Positions 35,220 through 44,104 of a stretch of DNA of 63,738 nucleotides are shown piece by piece. Position 1 is the first letter of the stretch. The number at the start of each line of letters is the position of its first letter. The notes below the pieces were generated by a model. The model was not told the origin of the DNA. It was given only the letters and a program-made list of their open reading frames with translations, and ran no database searches. The position numbers and the translations under genes were made by a program. Source of the stretch: DATLMR01 sp035634255 (GTDB lineage Bacteria > Acidobacteriota > Blastocatellia > UBA7656); contig DASQDI010000127.1 of the NCBI GenBank assembly GCA_035634255.1, forward strand, positions 1-63,738, given 5' to 3'.

Positions 35220-37043
35220 CTAAACGGCCGCCGCCTGCCTGCCCTCGTCGTAGAGCCGGTCTATGACCCCCGCGTACTTCTTCTCGATCACGTTGCGGCG
35301 CGGCTTGAGCGTCGGCGTCAGGTCGCCCGATTCAATCGTAAGCTCGGAGCCCAGGAGCGCCACCTTCTTGACCCTCTCGTAGCGCGCGAGCTCCGAGGTG
35401 AATTTATCCACCTGCCTCTGAAACAGGTCGATTATCTGAGGATCGCCCAGCAGGTCCCCGGCGTCTTTGAACTTAATGTGCTTCATCTCGGCGTAGCTCT
35501 TCACCATCTCCATGTTCGGGACGATGAGGGCCGAGGCGAACCGGCGGCCGTTGCCGACGACGACGACCTGGGCCACGAAGCGGCTGGACTTGATCAGGCT
35601 TTCGAGCTGCTGCGGGGCGACGTATTTCCCCCCGCTCGTCTTTATCAGGTCCTTCTTGCGGTCGGTGATGAAGAGGAACCCGTCCGCGTCTAGGTGGCCT
35701 ACGTCGCCCGTCCGGAACCAGCCGTCGGGGGTGAATGCCTCTTCGTTCTCCGCGGGCCGGTTGTAGTAGCCGAGCATCACCGTGTCGCCTTTGACGAGGA
35801 TCTCCCCGTCCTCGGCGATCCTGACCTGAACGTTCTCCATCACGGGGCCGACCGAGCCGACCCGATTCCGATTTTCCAGGTTGCACGAGATCGAGGGTGA
35901 GGTCTCCGTGAGGCCGTAGCCCTGTAGCACCGGGAGCCCCGCGGCCCAGAAGAGGTAGGCGATCTCGGGCGCGAGGGGCGCGCCGCCGGAGATGAAGACC
36001 CGGATATTGCCCCCCACGGCCTCGCGCCATTTTTTGAAGACGAGGGCGTCGGCTACCCTGTGCCGCAGGGAGAGCCACGCGCCGGCGGGCTTCTTAGAGT
36101 CCACCCGCTCTGCCCACCTCCTCCCGACGTTCAGGGACCAGAGGAATATCTGCTTGCGCGGGAAGCCGGAAGAGATCCCTTTCTCCATTATGCGCCCGTA
36201 AATCTTCTCGAACATGCGCGGCACGCTCGTCATGACGGTCGGGCGAATCTCCCCGAGGTTCTTCGCCACCGCGTCGATGCTCTCGGCGTACGCGATCACG
36301 GTCCCGGCGTGAGCGTACAGGTACCATGCGCCGCGCTCGAAGATGTGGGAGAAAGGCAGGTACGTCAGCGCCACGTCGCGCAGCCCTTCCAGCCCCAGCC
36401 ACGAGTACCCGTTCACCGCGTTGGCCGTGAGGTTCCTGTGAGACAGCATCACGCCCTTCGGGTCGCCCGTCGTGCCCGAAGTGTAGAGCAGGGTCGCCAG
36501 GTCGTCGGGCGCGGCGGCCTTCCAGAGCGCCTCGTACAGCCCGGGCTGCTCGGAGAAGAGGGCGCGCCCCCGGTCCACGAGGTCCGTGATGGTCACGACC
36601 CCTCCGCCCCTCAGACCCTCGGGGATGTCGTCGAACGTGATCACGTATTCGAGGCCCGGAACCCGCCCTTTCAGGGCGACCCCCTCCGCCAGGAACGGGC
36701 CGGAGACGAAGATCGCCCGCGCCCCGGAATTGATGAGAATGTACTCGACCTGCGCCCTGGCCTGCGTCGAGTAGATGGGCACGTCGACCGCCCCTATAGC
36801 GAGAGACGAGAGGTCCGCCAGGTTCCACTCGGGCCTGTTCTCCGACCACAGGGCCAGCTTGTCCCCCCTGCGAAAGCCGAGCCCGTAGAGGCCGAGCGCG
36901 AGCTCCCTCACGCGGCGGGCCACGTCCCCGTAAGAGAGCGAGCGCCAGCCGTCGCCCTGCCTGAACCGCAGGAACTCCGACCCCCTGTAGCGCTCGACCG
37001 CCCGGTTGAACAGCTCGTTTAATGTGCGGGGCTGGGTCGTCAT
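35220..37043 (-). CDS. long-chain fatty-acid-CoA ligase
   Basis: 607 residues, AMP-forming. The P-loop LLYTSGTTGDPKGVMLSHRN, the A5 motif GYGLTETSPSI, GWFRTGDVGHLD and ITDRKKDLIKTSGGKYVAPQ are all typical of the long-chain acyl-CoA synthetase (FAA1/LACS-type) class. It activates free fatty acids for the enzymes encoded next to it. It overlaps the TetR gene by four bases (ATGA), so regulator and ligase are co-translated. The C-terminal TLKPRRNVIEKKY is the usual ending of the class. Confidence 0.92.
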   Translation of the reverse strand: MTTQPRTLNELFNRAVERYRGSEFLRFRQGDGWRSLSYGDVARRVRELALGLYGLGFRRGDKLALWSENRPEWNLADLSSLAIGAVDVPIYSTQARAQVEYILINSGARAIFVSGPFLAEGVALKGRVPGLEYVITFDDIPEGLRGGGVVTITDLVDRGRALFSEQPGLYEALWKAAAPDDLATLLYTSGTTGDPKGVMLSHRNLTANAVNGYSWLGLEGLRDVALTYLPFSHIFERGAWYLYAHAGTVIAYAESIDAVAKNLGEIRPTVMTSVPRMFEKIYGRIMEKGISSGFPRKQIFLWSLNVGRRWAERVDSKKPAGAWLSLRHRVADALVFKKWREAVGGNIRVFISGGAPLAPEIAYLFWAAGLPVLQGYGLTETSPSISCNLENRNRVGSVGPVMENVQVRIAEDGEILVKGDTVMLGYYNRPAENEEAFTPDGWFRTGDVGHLDADGFLFITDRKKDLIKTSGGKYVAPQQLESLIKSSRFVAQVVVVGNGRRFASALIVPNMEMVKSYAEMKHIKFKDAGDLLGDPQIIDLFQRQVDKFTSELARYERVKKVALLGSELTIESGDLTPTLKPRRNVIEKKYAGVIDRLYDEGRQAAAV

Positions 37044-37699
37044 TTCTTCACTTCGGTCCGCGCCCGCTCCTGCGCCTGATGCCGCGCGGGCTGTGCGACT
37101 CCGTTCAGTATGATGTCGAGGAGCGGGTCGGCGGTGGCCACGAGGCTGTACCGCCTGCGGCTCAGGACCCAGTTGGTCGCCATCTCGTCGACCGCCCCGA
37201 ACAGCACCTTCGCCACGACCCTCGTGTTGAGGCCGCCCCTGAAGACGCCTCGCTTCTGCCCTTCCTCTATAACGCTCCCGATCAGGTCCAGGTACTCCGT
37301 CACCTTGGTCGCGGAGAACTGCTCCATGAACTTCGTCGAGGACCGCAGCTCGACCTGAAAGACCACGGCCAGGTCGCGGTCGCGCTCGAACCTGTCCAGG
37401 TGCGCGTGAACGATCCGCCGGAGCTTCTCGACCGGGTCCTCGATCTCGGCTAAGCGGCCCCTGCCCGAAGTCAGGGCCTCGTCCATCACGTGGTTGAAGA
37501 TCGAGACGAGGATGTCGTCTTTGTTCTTGAAATAAAGGTAGACCGTCCCGTCGGCCACCCCCGCCTCCCGCGCCACGTCCGCGACCTTAGCGTTGAAGAA
37601 GCCGCACCTGCCGAACACCTTGATCGCCGCCCGAAGGATCGCTTCGTACTTCCCGTTCGCCTTCTCCCTCGCCTGCGAGGTCCGCCTTGCTGCTCCCAT
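37040..37699 (-). CDS. TetR-family repressor, FadR (Bacillus YsiA)-like
   Basis: About 219 residues. The N-terminal HTH reads ILRAAIKVFGRCGFFNAK, then VADVAREAGVADGTVYLYFK, followed by KNKDDILVSIFNH, very close to the TetR-type fatty-acid regulators whose DNA binding is relieved by acyl-CoA. The C-terminal ligand domain has a typical REL-rich helical layout. ATG 37699 is chosen, with GGAGA six bases upstream. It is first in the fad operon and directly downstream of a palindrome matching the known Bacillus FadR operator, so autoregulation of the operon is a strong inference. Confidence 0.9.
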   Translation of the reverse strand: MGAARRTSQAREKANGKYEAILRAAIKVFGRCGFFNAKVADVAREAGVADGTVYLYFKNKDDILVSIFNHVMDEALTSGRGRLAEIEDPVEKLRRIVHAHLDRFERDRDLAVVFQVELRSSTKFMEQFSATKVTEYLDLIGSVIEEGQKRGVFRGGLNTRVVAKVLFGAVDEMATNWVLSRRRYSLVATADPLLDIILNGVAQPARHQAQERARTEVKK

Positions 37700-37710
37700 G
37701 CAATTCTCCG

Positions 37711-37742
37711 TATAGAATGAATGACGGTTCATTCATTCTATA
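37711..37742. promoter_or_regulatory. FadR-type operator: perfect 14-bp inverted repeat
   Basis: TATAGAATGAATGA (37711-37724) and its exact reverse complement (37729-37742) flank CGGT. The core TGAATGA-N4-TCATTCA is the pattern described for Bacillus subtilis FadR boxes. It covers the -10 and start site of the fad operon promoter. Confidence 0.85.
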
Positions 37743-37765
37743 CGCCAAACCGGGGACTAATGCAA
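37737..37765 (-). promoter_or_regulatory. fad operon promoter
   Basis: Minus strand TTGCAT (37765-37760), 17 bases, TATAGA (37742-37737). The -10 is part of the operator palindrome, so bound repressor would block polymerase. Confidence 0.6.
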
Positions 37766-37780
37766 GCGGAAATGCGGGGG

Positions 37781-38905
37781 TCATTCGGGAGGGCGCGAGG
37801 CGGGCCTGACCACGCCGGCGCTTTCGAGCTCTTTCTGCGCGCGGGCGAAGTATTCCGGGAGCGGCCCCTGCCGGGAGAGCCACGAGACGTACTCCCTCAA
37901 CCCCTCCTCAACCGGGGTCTCGGCGCGGAAGCCCAGGGCCGACAGCTTCGAGACGTCGGCCGCCATGTGCCTCACCTCGCCGGGCCGGAAGCTGTCCGGC
38001 AGGTCGAGGCGGCCTTCCCTGCCCAGGCATCTCTGCAGGGCGCGGGCCAGGTCGCGGATGGAGGTGGGCCGGCCCGTGCCGACGTTGAAGGCCTGATAAT
38101 CGGCGCGGTCGTCTTCGAGGACGAAGAGGTTCGCCCGCGCGATGTCCCGGACGAATATGAAGTCGCGCGTCTGGTGCCCGTCCTCGTAGATGACTACCGG
38201 GAGGTCGTTCATTATCCGCGAGGAGAAGATCGAGCAGACCCCCGTGTAAGGGTTGTACACGGACTGGCGCGGCCCATAGGTGACGAAGTAACGGAGGGCG
38301 ACCGCGGGAATGTCGTACTGCCGCCCGAACGTCAGCACGAGCCTCTCCTGATCGTACTTGCTTATGCCGTACGCGGTCGCGGGCTCGACGGGCGTCTCCT
38401 CGTCCGTCAGGCGAGAGGCGAGAGGCTCCCCGCACCGGGAGCATTCGACTTCCCAGCGCCGCGCCTCAAGCTGCCCGATTGACCGCAGGCCGGGGTACCT
38501 CGTCCCGTGCTCCCCGCACGAATACTTCCCTTCCCCGTACACGGCTATCGAAGAGGCCACGACGATCTTCCGCACGGGGAGCCGGTCGTCCCGGATCATC
38601 TCAAGCATGCGCGCGGTCGCAAGCGAGTTGGCCGACATGTAGTCGGCGATCCTCGGCGTGAAGCCCCCGGTCGCTGCTTCGTGCAGCACCACGTCGACGC
38701 CTTCGAGCGCCGCCCTGACCGCGTCGGGGTCGCGCATGTCGCCCAGAATGAATTCCGCGTCCGGGGAGAGGTAGTCGGGCTTGCCCTTCGTGTGCGTCGG
38801 GAGTTCGAGGCTGTCAAAGACGCGGACCTCGTACCCCCTCTCAAGTAACAGGTCGACGATGTGCGACCCGATGAAGCCTGCCCCGCCCGTCACCAAAGCT
38901 TTCAC
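37781..38905 (-). CDS. NAD-dependent sugar-nucleotide epimerase/dehydratase with zinc-ribbon-like insert
   Basis: 374 residues, extended SDR family. The nucleotide motif ALVTGGAGFIGSHIVDLL opens it. The catalytic Tyr/Lys are in YGISK (Y179, K183) with Ser near 118-119. Between them, residues ~128-165 form an insertion with C130, H133, C155 and C158 (CGEH and CSRC), which could hold a zinc ion. Ordinary UDP-glucose epimerases lack it. It probably acts on a nucleotide-sugar in surface polysaccharide synthesis. GTG start at 38905 with GGAGG upstream. It shares a direction and short gaps with the glycosyltransferase and oxidoreductase genes before it. Confidence 0.87.
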   Translation of the reverse strand: MKALVTGGAGFIGSHIVDLLLERGYEVRVFDSLELPTHTKGKPDYLSPDAEFILGDMRDPDAVRAALEGVDVVLHEAATGGFTPRIADYMSANSLATARMLEMIRDDRLPVRKIVVASSIAVYGEGKYSCGEHGTRYPGLRSIGQLEARRWEVECSRCGEPLASRLTDEETPVEPATAYGISKYDQERLVLTFGRQYDIPAVALRYFVTYGPRQSVYNPYTGVCSIFSSRIMNDLPVVIYEDGHQTRDFIFVRDIARANLFVLEDDRADYQAFNVGTGRPTSIRDLARALQRCLGREGRLDLPDSFRPGEVRHMAADVSKLSALGFRAETPVEEGLREYVSWLSRQGPLPEYFARAQKELESAGVVRPASRPPE

Positions 38906-38932
38906 TCTACCGCCTCCGAGACCAGTTTTTAA

Positions 38933-39697
38933 TCACTTCCTGATTCCCGCCGCGAGGTACACGAGCGGCTTGATCATGCTCCACCAGCCCGTGAAGGCTT
39001 TCACCTTCGTGTACCCGCGCCCGCGCACCGGGTAAATCTTGCTCACGGCCACTTCCGTCCTCCTGTAGCCGAGCCTGACGACTTTGAAGTGGAGGTACTG
39101 TTCGAGCTCGTACTGGTCGAGCCACTCCTGCTCCCAGTCGATCCTCTCGTCGAGCAGGATCGAAGTCTTGAAAGCCCTGAACCCGTTCGTGCTCTCCGTC
39201 ACGCGCCTGCCAGAAAGGGCCGAGAATAAGAGCGGGTGGATGTACCGCGTGGCGAGCGAGCGGTGGAAGGGCATGTTCCCGTAAGCCCCGCCTTTGAGGA
39301 AGCGGGACCCCTGAACGAAGTCGTACCCGCCCGTGAGGATCGGGTCCAGCAACCTCCCGACCTCGCGCGGGTCGTCCTTGCCGTTCCCGGCCATGATCAC
39401 GATCACCGCGTAGCCGTGCTCGATGGCGTAGCGGAAGGCTTTCTTGATCGACGCCCCGAGCCCCTCGTTCCGCGCGTTGCGGATGACCGTGAAGCCCGGC
39501 CGCTCTACCCCGTCCAGAGAGCCGTCCGTGCTCCCGTCGTCGACTACGAGAACGTCATAGGCCCTGCGCTCGGGAAACTTCTCGACCGTCCGCGCGAGCT
39601 TCTCCCCCTCGTTGTAGGCGAAGAGCGAGACCAGGATTCCGGTCGTGCCGGGCCGCTCCCTGTCGCTTTCGACGTGTGATGGCGCTTTATCGGGCAT
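38933..39697 (-). CDS. family 2 glycosyltransferase
   Basis: 254 residues. The GT2 nucleotide-sugar fold shows SLFAYNEGEKLARTVEKF, VLVVDDGSTDGSLDGVE (DxD-type metal site begins here) and IVIMAGNGKDDPREV. There are no obvious transmembrane helices apart from a weak C-terminal one, so it resembles dolichyl/polyprenyl-phosphate sugar transferases without membrane anchor. It lies between the Gfo/Idh/MocA oxidoreductase (5 bases) and the epimerase (27 bases) in a three-gene unit for sugar modification; donor and acceptor are unknown. Confidence 0.88.
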   Translation of the reverse strand: MPDKAPSHVESDRERPGTTGILVSLFAYNEGEKLARTVEKFPERRAYDVLVVDDGSTDGSLDGVERPGFTVIRNARNEGLGASIKKAFRYAIEHGYAVIVIMAGNGKDDPREVGRLLDPILTGGYDFVQGSRFLKGGAYGNMPFHRSLATRYIHPLLFSALSGRRVTESTNGFRAFKTSILLDERIDWEQEWLDQYELEQYLHFKVVRLGYRRTEVAVSKIYPVRGRGYTKVKAFTGWWSMIKPLVYLAAGIRK

Positions 39698-39702
39698 TAC
39701 CT

Positions 39703-40716
39703 TCAGGAAACGCTCACGGGCGCCCCGCGCCCCGCGAGAGACCTATCGATTGCCGTGAGGACCTTGACGACTTTCAGCCCGTTGGAGGCGTCGGTGAACG
39801 GGCGCGATTCCCCCCTGACGCATTCGAGAAAGTGCATGGAGAGGTTCCTGAGTGGCTCGCTCGGCTCTATCCACGGGCTGATTATGTCCCCGTCGCGGAC
39901 CAGCAGGCGGAACTCTCCGTAGCTGTCGGCTTCCATCTCCGCCGGGCCGACCCCCTTCTCGAAGATGCGGACCCGCTCAAGGTTCTTCAGGTCGTCGAAG
40001 ACGATCCTCCTCTGGCTGCCGACGGCGACGACTTCGCGGACCTTGTTCGGGTCCAGCCAGCTCGTGTGAATGCTGGCGATCACCCCGTTGGGGTAATTCA
40101 ACGCGACGAACCCGACGTCTTCCCTCTCGGGGCTGAAGACTCTTGAGCCGACGGCGCTCACCCACTCCGGCTCCGAGTCGAGGAGGTAGTTGAAGATCGC
40201 TATGTCGTGCGAGGCGAGGTCCCAGACCACGTTCACGTCCCGGCGGATCGGCCCCATGTTCGTCCGCGTCGCATGCAGGTAGTGGATCCGCCCGAAGCTC
40301 TCGCTCGAAATCAGTTCCTTCATCTTCCTGATCCCGGCGTTATAAAGGAACGTGTGCCCGACCATCAGGATTCGGCCCGAGGCTTCGGCGTCGCGGACGA
40401 GGGCCTCGGCCTGCGACACGTCCGACGCGATGGGCTTTTCGACCAGCACGTGCTTGCCCTTAAAGAGGCTCCGCCGGGCCAGCTCGAAATGCTCGCGGGC
40501 GGGCGCGGCGATGACGACCGCGTCGACCTCCCCGTCGCCCACGGTCTCTTCCCAGCTCTCGCGCGTCTCGATCAAAGGGTACCTCTCGCGGATTACCTGG
40601 AGCCGCTCGGGGCTCTGGTCGCAGACGGTCTTCACGCGTACTTCGGGAAGTTCGCTGAAGACCCGCACGTAGTTTATCCCCCAGTACCCGCAACCTATGA
40701 TGGCAAGTTTGATCAT
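39703..40716 (-). CDS. Gfo/Idh/MocA family NAD(P)-dependent oxidoreductase
   Basis: 337 residues. The N-terminal Rossmann motif LAIIGCGYWGINYVRVF and the signature KHVLVEKPIASD (with EKP) are diagnostic. RRDVNVVWDLASHDIAIFNY carries the catalytic His region. Members oxidise or reduce sugars and sugar nucleotides. The WDLASHDI motif resembles UDP-N-acetylglucosamine 3-dehydrogenases of the WlbA type, suggesting a role with the adjacent glycosyltransferase and epimerase in making a modified sugar. It is first in its transcription unit. Confidence 0.9.
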   Translation of the reverse strand: MIKLAIIGCGYWGINYVRVFSELPEVRVKTVCDQSPERLQVIRERYPLIETRESWEETVGDGEVDAVVIAAPAREHFELARRSLFKGKHVLVEKPIASDVSQAEALVRDAEASGRILMVGHTFLYNAGIRKMKELISSESFGRIHYLHATRTNMGPIRRDVNVVWDLASHDIAIFNYLLDSEPEWVSAVGSRVFSPEREDVGFVALNYPNGVIASIHTSWLDPNKVREVVAVGSQRRIVFDDLKNLERVRIFEKGVGPAEMEADSYGEFRLLVRDGDIISPWIEPSEPLRNLSMHFLECVRGESRPFTDASNGLKVVKVLTAIDRSLAGRGAPVSVS

Positions 40717-40810
40717 TCCCTGTGCCCGGAGTCAGTTTTCTTAGACATTATCACGTTTTCCGGAGCCTCCCGATGGCCCTCCGTATCCCAACCCCGCGGG
40801 CAGACCGTTT

Positions 40811-40839
40811 ATATTAGCTTCATCACACGCCGCGGTCAA
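40811..40839 (-). promoter_or_regulatory. promoter of sugar gene cluster
   Basis: Minus strand TTGACC (40839-40834), 17-base spacer, TAATAT (40816-40811), about 95 bases before the start at 40716. It lies back-to-back with the promoter at 40847. Confidence 0.55.
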
Positions 40840-40846
40840 AGTTGAT

Positions 40847-40875
40847 TTGATAAGAAGCCGGTGAGCATCTACAAT
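40847..40875 (+). promoter_or_regulatory. promoter of VCBS-like repeat lipoprotein
   Basis: TTGATA (40847-40852), 17-base spacer, TACAAT (40870-40875); predicted start near 40882, about 40 bases before the coding region. Confidence 0.55.
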
Positions 40876-40921
40876 TAGCCTCCGCCATGAAATCCGAGTC
40901 TCTTTCGCGGAGGTGATCATC

Positions 40922-41749
40922 ATTAAAAACAGACCGTTTCTTCGCGCATGCCTTCCCCTCGCCTTCTGCCTGCTGGCCCTCGGGAGTTGCAGGTATAAGG
41001 ACGCCGTAAAGCAGACCGAGAAGCCCGACGGGAGGAAGGTGCGGCCCGTCAAGGTCGGCGTCTTCAGGGGCGGGGAAAAGAAGTTCTACCTCCACAGCGG
41101 ACTGGGCCAGGGGGTCACGGGGGTTGAGGTCGTGTACGGAGAGTCGAAAGATATCCCCCTGACAGGAGACTGGGACGGCAACGGGACCGTGACCATCGGC
41201 ACCTACAGGCCCTCGACTAACACATTCTATCTGCGGAACAGCAACATGAGCGGCGAGCCCGACCTCGTCGTGCCTCTGGGCTCGCCGGGAGACGTGCCCA
41301 TCGTGGGCGACTGGGACGGCAACGGCAGCACGACCATAGGGGTCTACAGGCCGAGGGATGTCACCTTCTTCCTCCGCAACGCCAACAGCGCGGGCGACCC
41401 CAACGCGGTCATCGCCTTCGGGGCCGTCGGCGACATCCCCGTCGTCGGCGACTGGGACGGCAACGGGACCGACACCATCGGGGCCTTCCGCCCCGACATC
41501 GCGACCTTCGTCCTGCGCAACAGCAACAAGGTCGGAGACCCCGAGTTGATCATAACCTTCGGCGCGCCCGGAGACATCCCTCTGGCGGGCGACTGGGACG
41601 GCGACGGCGCGGATTCAATCGGGCTCTACAGGCCGGGCGAGACCCTCTTCTTTCTGAGAAACGCGAACTCGGTCGGCGAGCCGGACATGATATTCACGTT
41701 CGGCATCTCAGGCGACAGGCCATTCGTAGGCGACTGGGAAGTCCAATGA
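40922..41749 (+). CDS. repeat lipoprotein with five DWDGNG-type repeats; probable ATT start
   Basis: About 275 residues. A lipoprotein signal (LRACLPLAFCLLALGSC) places a lipidated Cys near residue 23. The mature protein is five ~44-residue repeats of the form GDWDGNGTxTIGxYRPxxxTFxLRNSN, whose DxDGNG loops are likely calcium sites, as in VCBS/FG-GAP-like propellers; the last repeat stops at GDWEVQ. No ATG precedes the signal. A 10-base Shine-Dalgarno GGAGGTGATC (40909-40918) overlaps the only GTG (40913), whereas ATT at 40922 sits at ideal spacing and gives MKNRPFLRA. Function is probably surface binding. Confidence 0.78.
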   Translation: MKNRPFLRACLPLAFCLLALGSCRYKDAVKQTEKPDGRKVRPVKVGVFRGGEKKFYLHSGLGQGVTGVEVVYGESKDIPLTGDWDGNGTVTIGTYRPSTNTFYLRNSNMSGEPDLVVPLGSPGDVPIVGDWDGNGSTTIGVYRPRDVTFFLRNANSAGDPNAVIAFGAVGDIPVVGDWDGNGTDTIGAFRPDIATFVLRNSNKVGDPELIITFGAPGDIPLAGDWDGDGADSIGLYRPGETLFFLRNANSVGEPDMIFTFGISGDRPFVGDWEVQ

Positions 41750-41792
41750 ACCTGACCGCCCCGCGCGGCTGATCGGCCCGAAGTTAAAAAGG

Positions 41793-43361
41793 TCAGTCAG
41801 CCGCGTCGGCCTTCTTACCCCTCGGACGGCTGGCAGCCATCTCTTCATCTCCCCTGCGGCATGATGACCACGTGACGAGCAGGAGGGCGGGGCCCATCCA
41901 GAGGAAGTTGAGGTAAATGATCCTCACGGCCCTTTCGCCGGCCCCGGTGAACCCGGCCGGGTCCCGGAGTACGAGGGGCTGAGGGTTGGCGAACTTTCTC
42001 AGGTCCACGGCCTTCTGCTCGGGGGCCTCGGCCGGACGCCCATACCACCAATGAGGCTCCGGCGGCCAGTTTGAGGGCTGGTCGGGGGCCACCTTCCCCG
42101 CCCTCGCCCTTACCCCGAGGAGCATCAGGTTGAACCGAATGGGGTTCCAGGCAGGCTCGGTCTGAAGGTTTTCCAGAGTCGATTGCCCCGTCTCAAGGGC
42201 CGCCTTGTGTACGTGGCCGTAATGGAAGGCGAGCCCCAGAAAAGAGATGAACAGGCCGAGCAGGGCGAGCGCGGCGAGCGGGGCTTCGGGCCTCAGGCGG
42301 AACGGCAGCCCGCGCCTGCTCGCGGCCAGAACCAGCACGAGAGGCGGGACCGCCGAATGAAGGTACCTCGGCCCCCACGTCTCGTCGGCCCAGAAGTAAA
42401 ACAGGGAGCAGCCCGCCGCCAGCCCGAGCAGAGTCAGGCACGCGAAGGCGGCGATCTCCGGCCTGCTGCGGAACGCCTTGCGAAGCGCGAGCAGGCACAA
42501 AATCATGATGGGCGAATATATCAGGAACCCTTTGTTCGCCGAGCCGAACAGGGAGATTATGTTGAAGAGGAACGAGACCCAGCCATCCGTGACCGAGTGG
42601 AGGAACATCCTTAAAGTTCCGGGGTGCCACACCGGGGAGAGTGACCGAAGGTACGAGTTCAACAGGTAGAGCGTGAGCACGATCAACGCCGAGACCGCGG
42701 GCTTGAGGAGCGATTTACGCCCGGCCTTCAGCCCCGACTCTATCTCGGGCTTGAAGTAGAAATACCCCAGGAAGGCGACCGCGGGGCCGAGGAAGGCCCC
42801 GTTGGATTTGAGGCTGAGAGTCAGGCCCGCGCAGACCGAGAGGGCGATCACGTGCTTCCATGACTTCCTCTCCCTCCACTCGATGGCTATGAACGCCGTG
42901 ACCAGCAGGAATAGAGTCTGGGTCGTCTCAAGGCCGATGTAGGCGTAAGGCCAGATCATGGTCGAGAACGCCGCGGCCGCCCCCAGGGCGAATGCCCACG
43001 CGAGGCTGCCCGTTATCCGGCGGACCCAGACGAAAAGCAGGGTGCAGAGCAGCGACGAGAATATCACGGGCTGGGCCGACAACATCTGCGAGGCCTCCTC
43101 GGGCGCGGAGCCTATCACGGCCTTGCCGACGAGCATGAAGGGGATCTCAAGGATCAACTCATACAGCCCGTGCCTCGGCCAGCTCACGCGGGTGGATGCG
43201 TACTGGAAGGTCGCCCACTCGCCCATGTTCGAGATTATCTGGCCGCATGCCTCGATGTTCTCCGGCATGTAGCCCATGTCCGAGACGGTGCCGGGAGAGA
43301 GGGAGAGGTAAGTGAGGGTCACGGCGAGGAAGAAGAGCCAGTGTGGTTTAATCAATTTCAT
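41793..43361 (-). CDS. multi-spanning membrane protein, GT-C glycosyltransferase-like
   Basis: About 522 residues with roughly 11-13 hydrophobic helices (for example WLFFLAVTLTYLSLSPG, FLIYSPIMILCLLAL, LAALALLGLFISFLGLAF). After the first helix comes a loop with YMPENIEACGQIISN and a later WGPRYLHSAVPPL, the layout of GT-C/ArnT-like mannosyl- or arabinosyl-transferases that use polyprenyl-phosphate sugars. The typical acidic motif of the first loop is not clear, so the enzyme class is an inference. ATG 43361 is preferred; an in-frame GTG at 43397 directly precedes GGAGG and would be read through it. It is convergent with the repeat lipoprotein. Confidence 0.7.
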   Translation of the reverse strand: MKLIKPHWLFFLAVTLTYLSLSPGTVSDMGYMPENIEACGQIISNMGEWATFQYASTRVSWPRHGLYELILEIPFMLVGKAVIGSAPEEASQMLSAQPVIFSSLLCTLLFVWVRRITGSLAWAFALGAAAAFSTMIWPYAYIGLETTQTLFLLVTAFIAIEWRERKSWKHVIALSVCAGLTLSLKSNGAFLGPAVAFLGYFYFKPEIESGLKAGRKSLLKPAVSALIVLTLYLLNSYLRSLSPVWHPGTLRMFLHSVTDGWVSFLFNIISLFGSANKGFLIYSPIMILCLLALRKAFRSRPEIAAFACLTLLGLAAGCSLFYFWADETWGPRYLHSAVPPLVLVLAASRRGLPFRLRPEAPLAALALLGLFISFLGLAFHYGHVHKAALETGQSTLENLQTEPAWNPIRFNLMLLGVRARAGKVAPDQPSNWPPEPHWWYGRPAEAPEQKAVDLRKFANPQPLVLRDPAGFTGAGERAVRIIYLNFLWMGPALLLVTWSSCRRGDEEMAASRPRGKKADAAD

Positions 43362-43525
43362 TTTCAGTCCCGGCCCCCAGAGTATTCCTCCTTGCACGGG
43401 CCGCCCGTCCCGATTTATAAACCGATAATCTTACAACTCGTGCATGCGGTAGACAACCCGGAGCCGCGGGGAGCTTGCCTGCTGAAAATACATTTAATAT
43501 CATCAAGCGGCGAACGAGGTGAATT

Positions 43526-44062
43526 ATGCTACTAAAAAGTTTCAGCAAGCAACTCGCGGCGGCCCTGGCCGGGCTCCTGCTCTCCGGCGTATGCCTCGCG
43601 GCCCCGTCGGGCTTGCAGGCCCGCGCCCAAAGGAACAAGAGGCCCAACCCCGGAGCGAACTTTCGACTCGCGGCCTCCAAACAGACCCCCGGCACCTTCG
43701 ACCTGATGATCTCCGACGGGGAGGAGGCGGTGATCTCCGGCTCCTTCACCTCGGATCAGGTGAAGAACTTCCGCGACGTGATGGCGGAAGCCAGAGCCTT
43801 CGCGCTCACGGAAGAGGGCGTCGGCAACGGCGAGCCTCAGACCACCCGCTTCTATAACGAAGAGTCGGCCGCCCTCATCGTAGACGTGATGAAGTTCGAG
43901 AGCCAGAGCCAGTTCTTCCTCACGTACGAGACGGAGATCGGGCGGATAACCGTCGAAGGCGGGACGCTTGATCGTAAGGATAAGAAAGAGGCGGGCCTTT
44001 TTTACGACCTGCTTTCGAAGTTAGAGCTTGAGCTGAAGAAGCAGGCCCCCGCTCCGAAATGA
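43526..44062 (+). CDS. secreted protein of unknown function
   Basis: 178 residues. A signal peptide (LAAALAGLLLSGVCLAAPSG) is followed by a single alpha+beta domain (FDLMISDGEEAVISGSF, FRDVMAEARAFALTEEG, RITVEGGTLDRKDKKEAG). No family is recognised. GAGGTGA lies about five bases before the ATG. A 17-bp hairpin follows the stop by 42 bases and separates it from the convergent beta-helix gene. Confidence 0.65.
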   Translation: MLLKSFSKQLAAALAGLLLSGVCLAAPSGLQARAQRNKRPNPGANFRLAASKQTPGTFDLMISDGEEAVISGSFTSDQVKNFRDVMAEARAFALTEEGVGNGEPQTTRFYNEESAALIVDVMKFESQSQFFLTYETEIGRITVEGGTLDRKDKKEAGLFYDLLSKLELELKKQAPAPK

Positions 44063-44104
44063 TTCCGGGCCTCGCGGTCGCGGCGGGACGATCCTATAAA
44101 AGGC

